Shown here one piece after another: positions 8,415 to 17,195 of a stretch of DNA of 64,000 bases. Made by a program: the position numbers and the translations under genes. Below the pieces are notes generated by a model, which worked only from the letters and a program-made list of their open reading frames with translations, was not told the DNA's origin and ran no database searches. The DNA lies in NCBI RefSeq assembly GCF_015352455.1, contig NZ_JADKPN010000006.1, forward strand, positions 173,964 to 237,963, read 5' to 3'. Each line of letters opens with the position of its first letter. The first letter of the stretch is position 1. This stretch comes from Nocardioides islandensis. Lineage in GTDB: Bacteria > Actinomycetota > Actinomycetes > Propionibacteriales > Nocardioidaceae.

Positions 8415-9899
8415 ATGACGAGCAGCACCTACGCCTCCACGATCGCCGAGCACGACGCGCCCCAGGTGGCCGTCAACGACATCGGCTCGGAGGAAGACTT
8501 CCTCGCCGCCATCGACGAGACCATCAAGTACTTCAACGACGGTGACATCGTGGATGGCACCATCGTCAAGGTCGACCGGGACGAGGTCCTGCTCGACATC
8601 GGCTACAAGACCGAGGGCGTCATCCCCTCGCGCGAGCTCTCGATCAAGCACGACGTCGACCCCAACGAGGTCGTCGCCGTCGGCGACAAGGTCGAGGCCC
8701 TGGTCCTCCAGAAGGAGGACAAGGAAGGCCGTCTGATCCTGTCCAAGAAGCGCGCCCAGTACGAGCGCGCCTGGGGCACCATCGAGCAGGTCAAGGAGGA
8801 GGACGGCGTCGTCGAGGGCACCGTCATCGAGGTCGTCAAGGGCGGCCTGATCCTGGACATCGGCCTGCGCGGCTTCCTGCCGGCCTCCCTGGTGGAGATG
8901 CGCCGCGTGCGCGACCTCCAGCCCTACGTGGGCCAGACGCTCGAGGCGAAGATCATCGAGCTCGACAAGAACCGCAACAACGTGGTCCTGTCGCGTCGCG
9001 CCTGGCTGGAGCAGACCCAGTCCGAGGTGCGTCACGGGTTCCTCACCCAGCTCCAGAAGGGCCAGATCCGCAAGGGCGTCGTGTCCTCGATCGTCAACTT
9101 CGGTGCGTTCGTCGACCTCGGCGGCGTGGACGGCCTGGTGCACGTCTCCGAGCTGTCCTGGAAGCACATCGACCACCCCTCGGAGGTCGTGGCCGTCGGC
9201 GACGAGGTCACCGTCGAGGTGCTCGACGTCGACATGGACCGCGAGCGGGTCTCGCTGTCGCTCAAGGCGACGCAGGAGGACCCCTGGCAGCACTTCGCCC
9301 GCACCCACCAGATCGGCCAGATCGTGCCGGGCAAGGTCACCAAGCTGGTGCCCTTCGGCTCGTTCGTCCGCGTCGAGGAGGGCATCGAGGGCCTGGTGCA
9401 CATCTCCGAGCTGGCCGAGCGCCACGTGGAGATCCCGGAGCAGGTCGTCCAGGTCGACGACGAGGTGATGGTCAAGATCATCGACATCGACCTCGAGCGT
9501 CGCCGCATCTCGCTGTCGCTCAAGCAGGCCAACGACACGGCCACCGCTTCCGACGTCGAGGAGTTCGACCCGACGCTCTACGGCATGGCGGCGACCTACG
9601 ACGCCGAGGGCAACTACGTCTACCCCGACGGCTTCGACCCGGAGACGGGCGAGTGGCTCGAGGGCTACGACGAGCAGCGCGCGGCGTGGGAGGAGCAGTA
9701 CGCCAAGGCGCACGAGCGCTGGGAGGCCCACGTCAAGCAGCAGGCCGAGGCCAAGCAGGCCGAGATCGCCGCGGCCGAGCCGACCACGTACTCCTCGGGC
9801 TCCGAGGAGGAGGCCGGCACGGAGGAGACCTCCGGCAGCCTGGCTTCCGACGAGGCGCTCCAGGCTCTGCGCGAGAAGCTCACCGGCGGTGGTTCCTGA
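8415..9899 (+). CDS. rpsA: 30S ribosomal protein S1
   Basis: The 494-residue protein has four S1 RNA-binding repeats (residues about 35-105, 120-190, 205-275 and 290-360), including GDIVDGTIVKVDRDEVLLDI, KGVVSSIVNFGAFVDLGGVD and GKVTKLVPFGSFVRVEEGIE. An acidic, low-complexity tail of about 120 residues ends DEALQALREKLTGGGS. This length and four-domain form are usual for actinobacterial S1, against six domains in enterobacteria. S1 binds mRNA on the small subunit and helps initiation. I chose the ATG at 8415 because MTSSTYAST is the usual N-terminus; no good Shine-Dalgarno precedes it, as is common for this gene. Confidence 0.97.
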   Translation: MTSSTYASTIAEHDAPQVAVNDIGSEEDFLAAIDETIKYFNDGDIVDGTIVKVDRDEVLLDIGYKTEGVIPSRELSIKHDVDPNEVVAVGDKVEALVLQKEDKEGRLILSKKRAQYERAWGTIEQVKEEDGVVEGTVIEVVKGGLILDIGLRGFLPASLVEMRRVRDLQPYVGQTLEAKIIELDKNRNNVVLSRRAWLEQTQSEVRHGFLTQLQKGQIRKGVVSSIVNFGAFVDLGGVDGLVHVSELSWKHIDHPSEVVAVGDEVTVEVLDVDMDRERVSLSLKATQEDPWQHFARTHQIGQIVPGKVTKLVPFGSFVRVEEGIEGLVHISELAERHVEIPEQVVQVDDEVMVKIIDIDLERRRISLSLKQANDTATASDVEEFDPTLYGMAATYDAEGNYVYPDGFDPETGEWLEGYDEQRAAWEEQYAKAHERWEAHVKQQAEAKQAEIAAAEPTTYSSGSEEEAGTEETSGSLASDEALQALREKLTGGGS

Positions 9900-9927
9900 G
9901 GAGCGCGCGCTAGCGCGCGTCTCGAAG
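9897..9927. repeat. Degenerate palindromic repeat, second subtype
   Basis: TGAGGA, a perfect GC stem (GCGCGCGCT / AGCGCGCG, 9903-9919) and GTCTCGAAGG follow the rpsA stop directly; the TGA is the stop codon itself. The order gaggA-stem-GTCTCGA is close to the ends of the repeat at 3228 and 61112 but not identical, so I regard it as a related or degenerate member. Confidence 0.45.
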
Positions 9928-9962
9928 GGCAACTGACGCCACCCGCTCAGCGAGCGAGCGAC

Positions 9963-9990
9963 GGGCCGGTCACCTTCGGGTGGCCGGCCC
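9963..9990 (+). terminator. UUCG-capped terminator hairpin after rpsA
   Basis: GGGCCGGTCACC (9963-9974) and GGTGGCCGGCCC (9979-9990) pair over 12 bp with one G-U pair, closed by a TTCG tetraloop. It lies 63 bases after the rpsA stop and immediately before the end of the convergent arylsulfotransferase gene. There is no clear T tract, as is common in high-GC actinobacteria, and it may serve both strands. Confidence 0.75.
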
Positions 9991-9994
9991 GCTG

Positions 9995-12244
9995 CTATCT
10001 CGACTCGACGACGATGCCGACCTTGTCCCGGTGGTCGGGCGTGTGCTGCGAGCGGGTGGTCAGCACCAGCCGCCTCTTGTCGCCCGGTGCGGCGTGCCCC
10101 GTGCGGGTCACCATGACCACCAGCCGCGTCCACGCGCCCGGGGGCAGCGCCGGCGTGAGCCATCCGCGCAGCACCTTCCCGGTGATGTCCTTCGAGCCCT
10201 TGAGGTAGCGGACCCGGTACGACGCGTCGCCGGCCGGCCCGGTGACCTCGAAGCGGTCCGGGGCGGTGCCGTCGTTGTGCACCTCGACCACGACGGGCCA
10301 GGCCGCACCCGTTGCCGACGCCGCGACCTTCAGGCGGACCACCTGGCCGCCGGCGGGCCCGGTGCGGCCCTTGCCGGTCCAGGGGTCCCCGCTGCCGCGG
10401 AGCTTGATCCAGGCGTCCGGCTGGTAGGTGGCGGCCGGTGTCGGGGTCGGTGTGGCGGTCGGCGTCGGTGTGGCGGTGGGGCTCGGCGGCGTCGGCGGCG
10501 CGGACACGGTGTAGCCCAGCGTCGCCGTGCCGGTGTTGCCCGCCCGGTCCTTCGCGGTCACCGTGACCGCGTGAGCGCCGGGCGTCATCGGCACGGCACC
10601 GCCGTCCGGGACCGTGCCGGTGCAGGTGTCCAGGTTGCTCCCGCCGCGGTCGGTGCAGCCGTAGCTCACCGTGGGGGCGGGGTCGTCCGGGTCGAGCGTC
10701 GTGCCGTCGACGATGCCGGTGAGGGTGACCGCGGGAGGCACCTCGTCGGGCACCAGCGCCTGCGCGGCCCGGTAGCTGAACCAGCCAGGGGACGAGAGCG
10801 ACCACACCTCCTGGCCCGCCGGGGTCACCTCGGAGGCCACGGGTTGCGGCGCACCCGTGCCGTCAGGGTCGGTGGAGGCCGACCAGCCGACGAGCGTGTC
10901 GCCGTTGTCCAGCCGCTGCTGGCTGCCGGCGAACGCGGCGTACAGGTGCTCGGGCGCGAACTGCCACACCAGGGTGGCGACCGGGTGCGCGGGGTCGGTG
11001 AGGTCCAGGGCGTACTCGGTCACGCGCGTGTGCGGCCGGGCGATGCGCGGGCCGGTGGGGTCGGCGGGGTCCGCGCACATGTCGGCGGTCTGGCCCCCCA
11101 GGGCGCTGCCCTGGTCCAGGGAGCCGTTGTCGAACAGCGTCAGGTGGCCGTTCGGGAGCAGCCGGGCCATGTGCTGCGCACACGGGCCGCCGTCCGGGTC
11201 GCCGTTCCCGTCGACGATCGAGAAGTCGTTCACCGCGCCGCCGAACGTCCAGATCGTGTCGCCGGGCAGGTAGCCGTCGTGCGCCTCGGTCGCGATCAGC
11301 CGTACCTGGGACAGGTTGCGGAACGACGCCAGCACGTCGTCGTGCGCGCCGACGAGCTGCAGCGAGTTGATGTGGGCGTAGTCGGCGTAGTCGCCGAAGA
11401 TGACGCCGGGGGCGACGTACGCCTCGGCCGGGTCCACGTGGTCCTTGCTGTTCCACTGCCACGTCGCGCGGCCGTCGGCGTCCTGGAGCTGGATGACGGC
11501 GTCGAGGTAGTTCTTGGCGTCGGCGTGGGTGGAGAAGTCGTAGCCCATGAGGAGCGCGCGGCCGTCGGGCAGCAGCTCGGAGTCGTGGAAGTCCGTGCTG
11601 CCGGGGATGCCGTCGAGCTGCCGGGCGACGGTACGCCGCAGCTGGCCGTCGAGGGTGACGATCTCGTAGGCGCCGTCCTTCGGGCGCGCCACGGAGTACC
11701 CGCCCGGCGCGGCCTTGAAGTCGGTCCCGTTGACGGCCTTCACGTACAGCGGCACCCCGTGCCGGTCGACCGCCGCCTCGTAGCCCTGGCTCGAGAAGAA
11801 GCTGCCGAGGCCGAGCAGCACCGCGCCGTCGGCCAGACCGGTGCCGTTCGTGGTCGCGGTCAGGGTCGGGAAGCCCTCGGGCAGGTACACGAACGACTGG
11901 TTGCTGGTGCCGGCCGAGTCCTCGATCTGGACGTTCACCTCGTCGCCCGCAGCGAGGCCGGTGACGGTGACCGGACCGGTCGCGCGGCGACCGTCCACGC
12001 GGACGACACCACCGGCGTCGCTGGTCCCCGCCGTCACGGTCAGGCTGCCGCCGGTCGCGGCGGTGGTGCTCACGGCGTACCGGTCGACGGCCGGGTCGTA
12101 CGCCGGCCACGTGGAGGACGGCGTGATCCCGGTGCCGGTGACCGACACGGTGTGCGTCGGCGGCGCCGCGGCGTCGGAGGTCGCGACAGCGAGAAGGCTG
12201 ACGGCCAGGCACGCCGCGGTCCCGGATGCCAGCAGCCCGCGCAC
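9995..12244 (-). CDS. Secreted arylsulfotransferase-like (ASST) protein
   Basis: The 749-residue protein starts with a signal peptide (residues 1-26, ending near TSDAAA). A beta-propeller follows at about 100-500, with repeated VLLG, HDSELLPDGRALLMGYD, HINSLQL, HMARLLPNGHLTLFDNG and DNGDTLVGW blades, typical of the Arylsulfotransferase_2 family. After about residue 510 there is an Ig-like segment, then a Pro/Thr-rich linker, and a C-terminal domain rich in Gly and Lys. Family enzymes transfer sulfate between phenolic compounds through an active-site histidine; HDSELL and HINSL are the candidates seen here. The linker and tail suggest surface display. The actual substrate is unknown and some family members may be non-catalytic. 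Confidence 0.75.
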   Translation of the reverse strand: MRGLLASGTAACLAVSLLAVATSDAAAPPTHTVSVTGTGITPSSTWPAYDPAVDRYAVSTTAATGGSLTVTAGTSDAGGVVRVDGRRATGPVTVTGLAAGDEVNVQIEDSAGTSNQSFVYLPEGFPTLTATTNGTGLADGAVLLGLGSFFSSQGYEAAVDRHGVPLYVKAVNGTDFKAAPGGYSVARPKDGAYEIVTLDGQLRRTVARQLDGIPGSTDFHDSELLPDGRALLMGYDFSTHADAKNYLDAVIQLQDADGRATWQWNSKDHVDPAEAYVAPGVIFGDYADYAHINSLQLVGAHDDVLASFRNLSQVRLIATEAHDGYLPGDTIWTFGGAVNDFSIVDGNGDPDGGPCAQHMARLLPNGHLTLFDNGSLDQGSALGGQTADMCADPADPTGPRIARPHTRVTEYALDLTDPAHPVATLVWQFAPEHLYAAFAGSQQRLDNGDTLVGWSASTDPDGTGAPQPVASEVTPAGQEVWSLSSPGWFSYRAAQALVPDEVPPAVTLTGIVDGTTLDPDDPAPTVSYGCTDRGGSNLDTCTGTVPDGGAVPMTPGAHAVTVTAKDRAGNTGTATLGYTVSAPPTPPSPTATPTPTATPTPTPAATYQPDAWIKLRGSGDPWTGKGRTGPAGGQVVRLKVAASATGAAWPVVVEVHNDGTAPDRFEVTGPAGDASYRVRYLKGSKDITGKVLRGWLTPALPPGAWTRLVVMVTRTGHAAPGDKRRLVLTTRSQHTPDHRDKVGIVVESR

Positions 12245-12263
12245 GGGGTCACTCTAGACAGCA

Positions 12264-12298
12264 GAAGGCCCGGTACCGCCGAAGCGGACCGGGCCTTC
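12264..12298 (-). terminator. Terminator hairpin after the 49-residue membrane protein
   Basis: GAAGGCCCGGT (12264-12274) and ACCGGGCCTTC (12288-12298) are perfectly complementary over 11 bp with a 13-base loop. It sits 25 bases beyond the stop of the small gene on the minus strand and upstream of the arylsulfotransferase start. This supports the small gene as an independent transcription unit. Confidence 0.7.
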
Positions 12299-12322
12299 AG
12301 GGCTGGGTCGTGGGACCGGTGC

Positions 12323-12472
12323 TCACCGACCGGCGCCGGGAGCGGCGAACCGCGGGTCCTGGAAGTGCGAGCTGGGCGGGGCGGCCGGGCCGCGGCCGTC
12401 GTGGAGGAGCAGGTCGATCGTCCGGGCGGCCAACGCGACGGCGATCACGGTGAGGATCAGCAAGAAGGTCAT
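12323..12472 (-). CDS. 49-residue single-pass membrane protein
   Basis: An ATG at 12472 opens a 49-residue frame, MTFLLILTVIAVALAARTID followed by a Pro-rich tail ending in PGAGR. The first 16 residues form one membrane helix with the basic tail presumably inside. An alternative ATG lies 12 bases upstream. GGAGCG is 14 bases before the chosen ATG and only two before the alternative, so the start is uncertain. Support for expression comes from its own terminator at 12264-12298 and its position facing the GlxA-type regulator across a palindrome. I do not recognise a family. It may be a small transport or stress accessory protein. Confidence 0.55.
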   Translation of the reverse strand: MTFLLILTVIAVALAARTIDLLLHDGRGPAAPPSSHFQDPRFAAPGAGR

Positions 12473-12509
12473 GGCAGTAATCATCGCTCCGTCGAGATCG
12501 CGCCACGAG

Positions 12510-12544
12510 TGGCAGAAAAGTCATAGTACATTGATTTTCTGCCA
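12510..12544. promoter_or_regulatory. Long palindromic operator between divergent genes
   Basis: TGGCAGAAAA (12510-12519) and TTTTCTGCCA (12535-12544) are perfect 10-bp inverted repeats, 15 bp apart. The A/T-rich centre contains TCA and TGA as further symmetric triplets and promoter-like TAGTACA and TACATT. It lies 38 bp from the small membrane gene and 23 bp from the regulator, so the regulator may bind it and control both directions. Confidence 0.65.
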
Positions 12545-12566
12545 ACCTTGCGCGAGGATGGCTGCC

Positions 12567-13547
12567 ATGCCCGACAACCCACCCGGGGACCGCCCCATGC
12601 AGACCGTCGCCGTGATCGTGCAGGACAACGCCGAGCCCTTCGGGCTGGGCGCCCTGGTCGAGGTCTGGGGCGAGCCGGAGCACCCGGAGGACCGCACCCC
12701 GGTCTTCGACTTCCGCGTGTGCACGCCGCGCCCGGGCCGCGTGAAGGGCCGCTCCGACTACGACATCTACGTCGAGCGCGGGCTCGAGGCCACCGAGGAC
12801 GCCGACCTGGTCTGCCTGGCGCCGCACCACGACTTCCTCCACCACGACCCGGCCGTGATCGAGGCGATCCAGGCGGCCGACGCGCGCGGCGCGATGCTCT
12901 ACGCCCACTGCTCGGGCACCTTCGAGCTGGGTGCCGCCGGCGTCCTGGACGGCCGTGAGTGCACGACGCACTGGCGCTACACCGGGGTCCTCGAGGAGAT
13001 GTACCCCGAGGCCAAGGTCCGGCCCGACGTCCTCTACTGCCACGACGGCAACGTGCTCACCGGTGCCGGCTCGGCGGCCGGCATCGACGCGTCGCTGCAC
13101 CTGATGCGCGACCTGTACGGCGCCCGCGTGGCCGCCACGGTCGCCCGCCGGATCGTGGTCCCGCCGCACCGCGACGGCGGCCAGGCGCAGTTCATCGAGC
13201 GCGCCGTGCCCGACTGCGACACCGAAACCTTCGGGCCGCTCCTGGAGTGGATCGTCCGCAACCTCGGCGACGACCTGGACGTCCCGACCCTGGCCCACAA
13301 GTCGCTGATGTCGCCGCGCACCTTCGCCCGGCGCTTCCGCGCCGAGACCGGCGCGACGCCGCACGCCTGGGTGACCCAGCAGCGGGTGATCCGCGCCGAG
13401 GAGCTGCTGGAGCTCACCGACCAGCCGGTCGAGTGGATCGCCGACGAGGTCGGGTTCGGCAACGCCGCGGCGCTGCGGCACCACTTCACCCGGTTCCGCG
13501 GCGTCTCGCCGCAGCAGTACCGCCGGTCGTTCTCCCGCACCGCCTGA
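12567..13547 (+). CDS. GlxA-family AraC-type transcriptional regulator
   Basis: The 326-residue regulator has an N-terminal DJ-1/PfpI-like domain (residues about 10-185) and a C-terminal AraC/XylS helix-turn-helix domain (about 220-325). The first contains the nucleophile-elbow motif YAHCSGTFEL with C115. The second contains LAHKSLMSPRTFARRFRAET and GFGNAAALRHHFTRFRGVSP. Proteins of this type respond to amino-acid or quaternary-amine metabolites; the ligand here is not evident. GAGG lies about eight bases before the ATG at 12567, and an ATG nine bases upstream is an alternative. Autoregulation through the adjacent palindrome is likely (inference). Confidence 0.9.
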   Translation: MPDNPPGDRPMQTVAVIVQDNAEPFGLGALVEVWGEPEHPEDRTPVFDFRVCTPRPGRVKGRSDYDIYVERGLEATEDADLVCLAPHHDFLHHDPAVIEAIQAADARGAMLYAHCSGTFELGAAGVLDGRECTTHWRYTGVLEEMYPEAKVRPDVLYCHDGNVLTGAGSAAGIDASLHLMRDLYGARVAATVARRIVVPPHRDGGQAQFIERAVPDCDTETFGPLLEWIVRNLGDDLDVPTLAHKSLMSPRTFARRFRAETGATPHAWVTQQRVIRAEELLELTDQPVEWIADEVGFGNAAALRHHFTRFRGVSPQQYRRSFSRTA

Positions 13548-13607
13548 CCGGACGACGAAGACGGGCGTGTGCCAGGTGCGGTCGCCGGTGCGGCAGGATG
13601 CTCGTCC

Positions 13608-14201
13608 GTGAGGGTCGGCCTGACCGGGGGAGTGGCCTCCGGCAAGAGCACCGTGTCGGCGATCCTGGCCGAGCTCGGAGCGGTCGTCATCGACGCCGAC
13701 CTGCTCGCCCGCGAGGTGGTCGCGCCGGGCACCGAGGGGCTGGCCGCGGTCGTCGAGGAGCTCGGCCCCGGCGTGCTGACCCCCGACGGCGCCCTGGACC
13801 GGCCGAAGGTGGGCGCCCTTGTCTTCGCCGACCCCGCGAAGCGGCGCGCCCTGGAGGCGGTCATCCACCCGCGGGTGCGGGCCCGGGCCGCGGAGCTGGA
13901 GGCGGCCGCACCTCCCGGTGCGGTGGTCGTGCACGACATCCCGCTGCTGGCCGAGACCGGCCAGGCGTCGGGCTTCGACGCGGTCGTGGTGGTCGACGTC
14001 CCCGACGACGTGCAGGTCGACCGGATGGTGCGCATCCGCGACATGTCCGAGGAGGACGCCCGCGCCCGCATCGCCGCCCAGGCGAGCCGGGAGGAGCGGC
14101 TGGCCATCGCGACGTACGTCGTCGACAACACCGGCTCGCTGGAGGACCTGCGCCGGCGCGTCGAGGAGGTCTACCGGACGATCGAGTCCTCGACGACCTG
14201 A
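13608..14201 (+). CDS. coaE: Dephospho-CoA kinase
   Basis: This 197-residue cytosolic enzyme phosphorylates the ribose 3'-hydroxyl of dephospho-CoA, the last step of coenzyme A synthesis. The P-loop [12 protein letters not shown] occupies residues 4-15, followed by the [10 protein letters not shown] lid and the conserved HPRVRAR and HDIPLLAE motifs. It has the family's usual length for the kinase alone, without the extra C-terminal domain seen in mycobacteria. The start is the GTG at 13608, with AGGA ten bases upstream. Its 3' end overlaps the convergent beta-helix gene by 31 bp. Confidence 0.95.
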   Translation: MRVGLTGGVASGKSTVSAILAELGAVVIDADLLAREVVAPGTEGLAAVVEELGPGVLTPDGALDRPKVGALVFADPAKRRALEAVIHPRVRARAAELEAAAPPGAVVVHDIPLLAETGQASGFDAVVVVDVPDDVQVDRMVRIRDMSEEDARARIAAQASREERLAIATYVVDNTGSLEDLRRRVEEVYRTIESSTT

Positions 14202-15190
14202 CGATGCCCGAGGAAGAAGATGCCGGGCGAGGTCTCGAAGCCGTCGCTCGGGTTGTCCTCGAGCCGTGAGGAGCGGACCACCAGGTCACCGGTGCGGTCG
14301 TTGCTGACGAAGAAGACCGCCCCGCCACCCTCGCGGGCGTGGTTCCCGGTCATCGTGGAGTCGGCGACCAGCACGGTGAAGTCGTTGCCGTCGGCGTAGA
14401 TCGCCCCGCCCGAGCCGCCTCCGGGCGTGCCGGGCCGTTGCGGGTTCGCGCCTCGGCCGATCGCGCGGTTGTCGCTGAACGTCGAGTTGTAGACCGACCA
14501 GGAGACCCCGATGCTGCTCAGCGCCGAGCCGTTGCTGCACCGGCCGCCGCTGAAGGTGCTGCCGACGACGTACACGGGGAGACCGTGGTACTGCGACAGC
14601 GCGCGCACCGCGGCCCCACCGAGGTCGGGGCCGGTGCGGTCGCAGCGGTTGTCGCGGAACACCGTGTCCACGATCTTGAGCCGGCCGCCGCGCACGAAGA
14701 CGGCGCCGCCGCCCCCGCCGTCGTACGTCTCGCCGGTGGAGTTCCCCTCGACGAGAGTGAGGTGCTGGACGACGAGCCGAGGTGTGGCCTGGTCGTCGCA
14801 GTGCGACGTGGTCCAGGTCTGCCGCTTGTCGCAGGTGTCCTGGTAGAGGATGCGCCGCTCGCCGCCGCCGCTGAGGGTGACGAGACCGCCGCCGTCGAGG
14901 ACGACGCGGGTGCTGGTGTTCACGACCTTCGCCGTCCGCCGCATCACGATGGTGACCGGGTCGGGACCGCAGCGGAACCGGATGATCCCGCCCTTCGCGA
15001 CGGCGCGCACCACGGCGCCCGAGGTGCAGCTGGCCGGCGTGCCGTCACCGACCCAGCGGTCGGGGTGCGAGGTGTCGACCGCCCGAGCCTCCCGGGGCAC
15101 GGCGACCGGCCCCGGCGTGGGAGCCCCGTGGGCCGGAGCGGCGGGGAGGAGCAGCGCCGCGGTGACGACGAGGGCCCGGAAACGGAACAT
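14171..15190 (-). CDS. Secreted right-handed beta-helix protein
   Basis: The 339-residue protein has a clear signal peptide (residues 1-22, APAHGA). Repeated short turns follow, such as [62 protein letters not shown] and [10 protein letters not shown]. These are rungs of a parallel beta-helix as in polysaccharide lyases and surface adhesins. Six or more cysteines suggest disulfides outside the cell. Such proteins in actinobacteria are often annotated as polymorphic outer-surface or pectate-lyase-like, but no lyase residues are evident. The 3' end overlaps coaE. Confidence 0.75.
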   Translation of the reverse strand: MFRFRALVVTAALLLPAAPAHGAPTPGPVAVPREARAVDTSHPDRWVGDGTPASCTSGAVVRAVAKGGIIRFRCGPDPVTIVMRRTAKVVNTSTRVVLDGGGLVTLSGGGERRILYQDTCDKRQTWTTSHCDDQATPRLVVQHLTLVEGNSTGETYDGGGGGAVFVRGGRLKIVDTVFRDNRCDRTGPDLGGAAVRALSQYHGLPVYVVGSTFSGGRCSNGSALSSIGVSWSVYNSTFSDNRAIGRGANPQRPGTPGGGSGGAIYADGNDFTVLVADSTMTGNHAREGGGAVFFVSNDRTGDLVVRSSRLEDNPSDGFETSPGIFFLGHRQVVEDSIVR

Positions 15191-15273
15191 GGACCGACCT
15201 TACGGTCGGTCCACGTTCCGGAAGCCGGGAAATCCCCTCGAACCCGGCTTGGGTCTATGGTGCCTGACTTGTC

Positions 15274-16230
15274 TCAGGCGGCCAAGTCCGGATCGCCGAG
15301 ACGGCGCAGTTTTTGCAGGGCCTCCCGCTCGAGCTGGCGGACGCGCTCGGCCGAGATGCCGTGCTTGGCGCCGATGTCGGCCAGCTTGTGCTGGCGGCCG
15401 TCGGTCAGCCCGTACCTCGAGCGGATGATGTCCGCGGCCCGCTCGTCGAGGGTGTCCACGAGGGCGTCGAGCCGCTCGCGGGCCTCCACGTCGAGGACCG
15501 TCAGGTCCGGGCCGGGAGCCGTCTCCTGCGCCATCAGGTCGCCGAGCGACGTGTCGCCGTCCTCGTCCACCGGGGTGTCCAGGCTGACGTGGTCGCGGCC
15601 CCAGGACATCAGGTCCAGCACGCGGTCGACGTCCATCCCCAGCTCGGCGGCGATCTCCTGCGGGTCGGGCTCGCGGCCCAGCTGGCGCTCGAGCGTGCGG
15701 CGGGCGCTGCCCACCTGGTTGAGCTCCTCGACCACGTGGACGGGGAGCCGCACGACGCGGGCCTGCTGCGCGATGCCGCGGGTGATGGCCTGGCGGACCC
15801 ACCACGTGGCGTACGTGGAGAACTTGTAGCCCTTGGTGTAGTCGAACTTCTCGACGGCGCGGATCAGGCCGGTGTTGCCCTCCTGGATCAGGTCGAGCAT
15901 CGGCATCTGGGCCCGGCCGTACTTGCGGGCGATCGACACGACGAGGCGCAGGTTGGCGGTGATGAACTGGTCGACGGCCTTGCGGCCCTCCTCGGCCAGC
16001 CACTCCAGCTCCTCCTGCGAGGCGTTGCCGGGGGCGCCGCCCTTCTTGCGGCCGACGCGGCCGGTGGCCAGCAGGTGCTCGGCCATCAGGCCGGCCTCGA
16101 TGGTCTTGGAGAGCTCGACCTCGGTCTCGGCGTCCAGCAGGGGGTTGCGGGCGATCTCGTCGAGGTACAGGCCGACGCTGTCGCGACCCTCGATCTCGCG
16201 GGTCCCGGCGGTGGTGGTGCGGGTAGCCAT
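15274..16230 (-). CDS. Group 2 RpoD-family sigma factor
   Basis: The 318-residue protein is a sigma-70 factor lacking the long N-terminal region 1.1. Region 1.2 begins DSVGLYLDEIARNPLLDAET. Region 2 includes LRLVVSIARKYGRAQMPMLDLIQEG and the -10 recognition helix [18 protein letters not shown]. Region 4 ends the protein with GISAERVRQLEREALQKLRR. It would direct RNA polymerase to housekeeping-like promoters under stress or in stationary phase, as HrdD/SigB-type factors do. The start at ATG 16230 has AGGAAGAGG ten bases upstream; a longer frame exists but is unlikely. The primary sigma factor is 11 kb away at 27498. Confidence 0.92.
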   Translation of the reverse strand: MATRTTTAGTREIEGRDSVGLYLDEIARNPLLDAETEVELSKTIEAGLMAEHLLATGRVGRKKGGAPGNASQEELEWLAEEGRKAVDQFITANLRLVVSIARKYGRAQMPMLDLIQEGNTGLIRAVEKFDYTKGYKFSTYATWWVRQAITRGIAQQARVVRLPVHVVEELNQVGSARRTLERQLGREPDPQEIAAELGMDVDRVLDLMSWGRDHVSLDTPVDEDGDTSLGDLMAQETAPGPDLTVLDVEARERLDALVDTLDERAADIIRSRYGLTDGRQHKLADIGAKHGISAERVRQLEREALQKLRRLGDPDLAA

Positions 16231-16407
16231 GGGGAACCTCTTCCTGCTGTCCGTGCGACGCCGGTGGCGCCGCACATCGGGATCAACGTCTGACGGTGGT
16301 CGAAGATTCCCTCGGTATGTCACCGCTGTGGTCATTCGGAGCCGTCACCCGAACAGACGTGTGAGGGCCCCGCGGAGTTGCCGTCCCACCGAACTCTCAG
16401 GGACTTC

Positions 16408-16424
16408 TCAGGGGTACCCCCTGA
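16408..16424. promoter_or_regulatory. Palindrome upstream of pxpA
   Basis: TCAGGGGTACCCCCTGA is almost perfectly symmetric (arms TCAGGGG and CCCCTGA). A second half-site, TCAGGGA, lies nine bases upstream (16397-16403). It sits 25 bp before the pxpA start in the gap between pxpA and the divergent sigma-factor gene, where an operator would be expected. No regulator is known. Confidence 0.45.
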
Positions 16425-16448
16425 CGGGGGAGGCGATACGTTGCCGCG

Positions 16449-17171
16449 ATGACGGCCCCCGCCGATCTGCCCGCCGATCTGTCCGCCGACGCGACCGTCG
16501 ACCTCAACGCCGACCTCGGCGAGGAGGTCACCGACGACGCGGCCCTGCTCGCCGTGGTGACCAGCGCGAACGTCGCGTGCGGCTACCACGCGGGGTCCCG
16601 GGTCGTCATGCGTGCGGTGTGCGCGGAGGCGGCCCGTCTCGGCGTCGCGATCGGGGCCCAGGTGTCCTACGCCGACCGCGAGCACTTCGGCCGGGTCGCC
16701 CGCGACGTGGCCTTCGAGGTGCTCGCCCAGCAGGTGGCCGACCAGGTGGGCACCCTGACCGACATCGCGGTGTCGGAGGGCGCGGTCGTCGGCTACCTCA
16801 AGCCGCACGGTGCGCTCTACCACCGCGTCCGCGACGACGCCGAGCAGGCGGCGGCCGTCCTCGCCGGCGCGGGGCACCTCCCCGTGCTGGGCCAGCCCGG
16901 AGCGCTCCTGGACCGGGCCGCGGCGACCGGCCGGGCGACGTACCTCGAGGGCTTCGCCGACCGGGCCTATCGCGGTGACCGCCTGGTGCCACGCGACGAG
17001 CCCGGGGCGCTCGTCGAGGGCGAGGAGGCCATCGCCGCCCAGGCGGTGACCCTGGCAGTGCGCGTCGACTCCGTCTGCGTGCACGGCGACAGCCCGCGCG
17101 CCGTGGCGGCGGCACGGGCGGTACGCCGGGCGCTCGAGGAGGCGGGGTACGTGCTGGCCGCGCCCTGGTGA
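16449..17171 (+). CDS. pxpA: 5-oxoprolinase subunit PxpA (LamB/YcsF family)
   Basis: This 240-residue protein is one subunit of the ATP-dependent 5-oxoprolinase PxpABC, which converts 5-oxoproline (pyroglutamate) to glutamate. It has the family opening DLNADLGEE, then SANVACGYHAGSRVVM, GAQVSYADREHFGR, GYLKPHGALYHR, EGFADRAYRGDRLVPR and VDSVCVHGDSPRA. The protein is a cytosolic TIM-like barrel. The start ATG is preceded by repeats of GCCGATCTG inside the first codons and has no close ribosome binding site, so leaderless translation or a start a few codons later is possible. It is 24 bp upstream of psuG. Confidence 0.93.
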   Translation: MTAPADLPADLSADATVDLNADLGEEVTDDAALLAVVTSANVACGYHAGSRVVMRAVCAEAARLGVAIGAQVSYADREHFGRVARDVAFEVLAQQVADQVGTLTDIAVSEGAVVGYLKPHGALYHRVRDDAEQAAAVLAGAGHLPVLGQPGALLDRAAATGRATYLEGFADRAYRGDRLVPRDEPGALVEGEEAIAAQAVTLAVRVDSVCVHGDSPRAVAAARAVRRALEEAGYVLAAPW

Positions 17172-17195
17172 CCTGCCTCCGGCAGAATCCCGCGC

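Noticed and set aside
8208..10805. 865-codon minus-strand frame across rpsA
   Set aside because: Antisense to rpsA and out of frame with the arylsulfotransferase gene.
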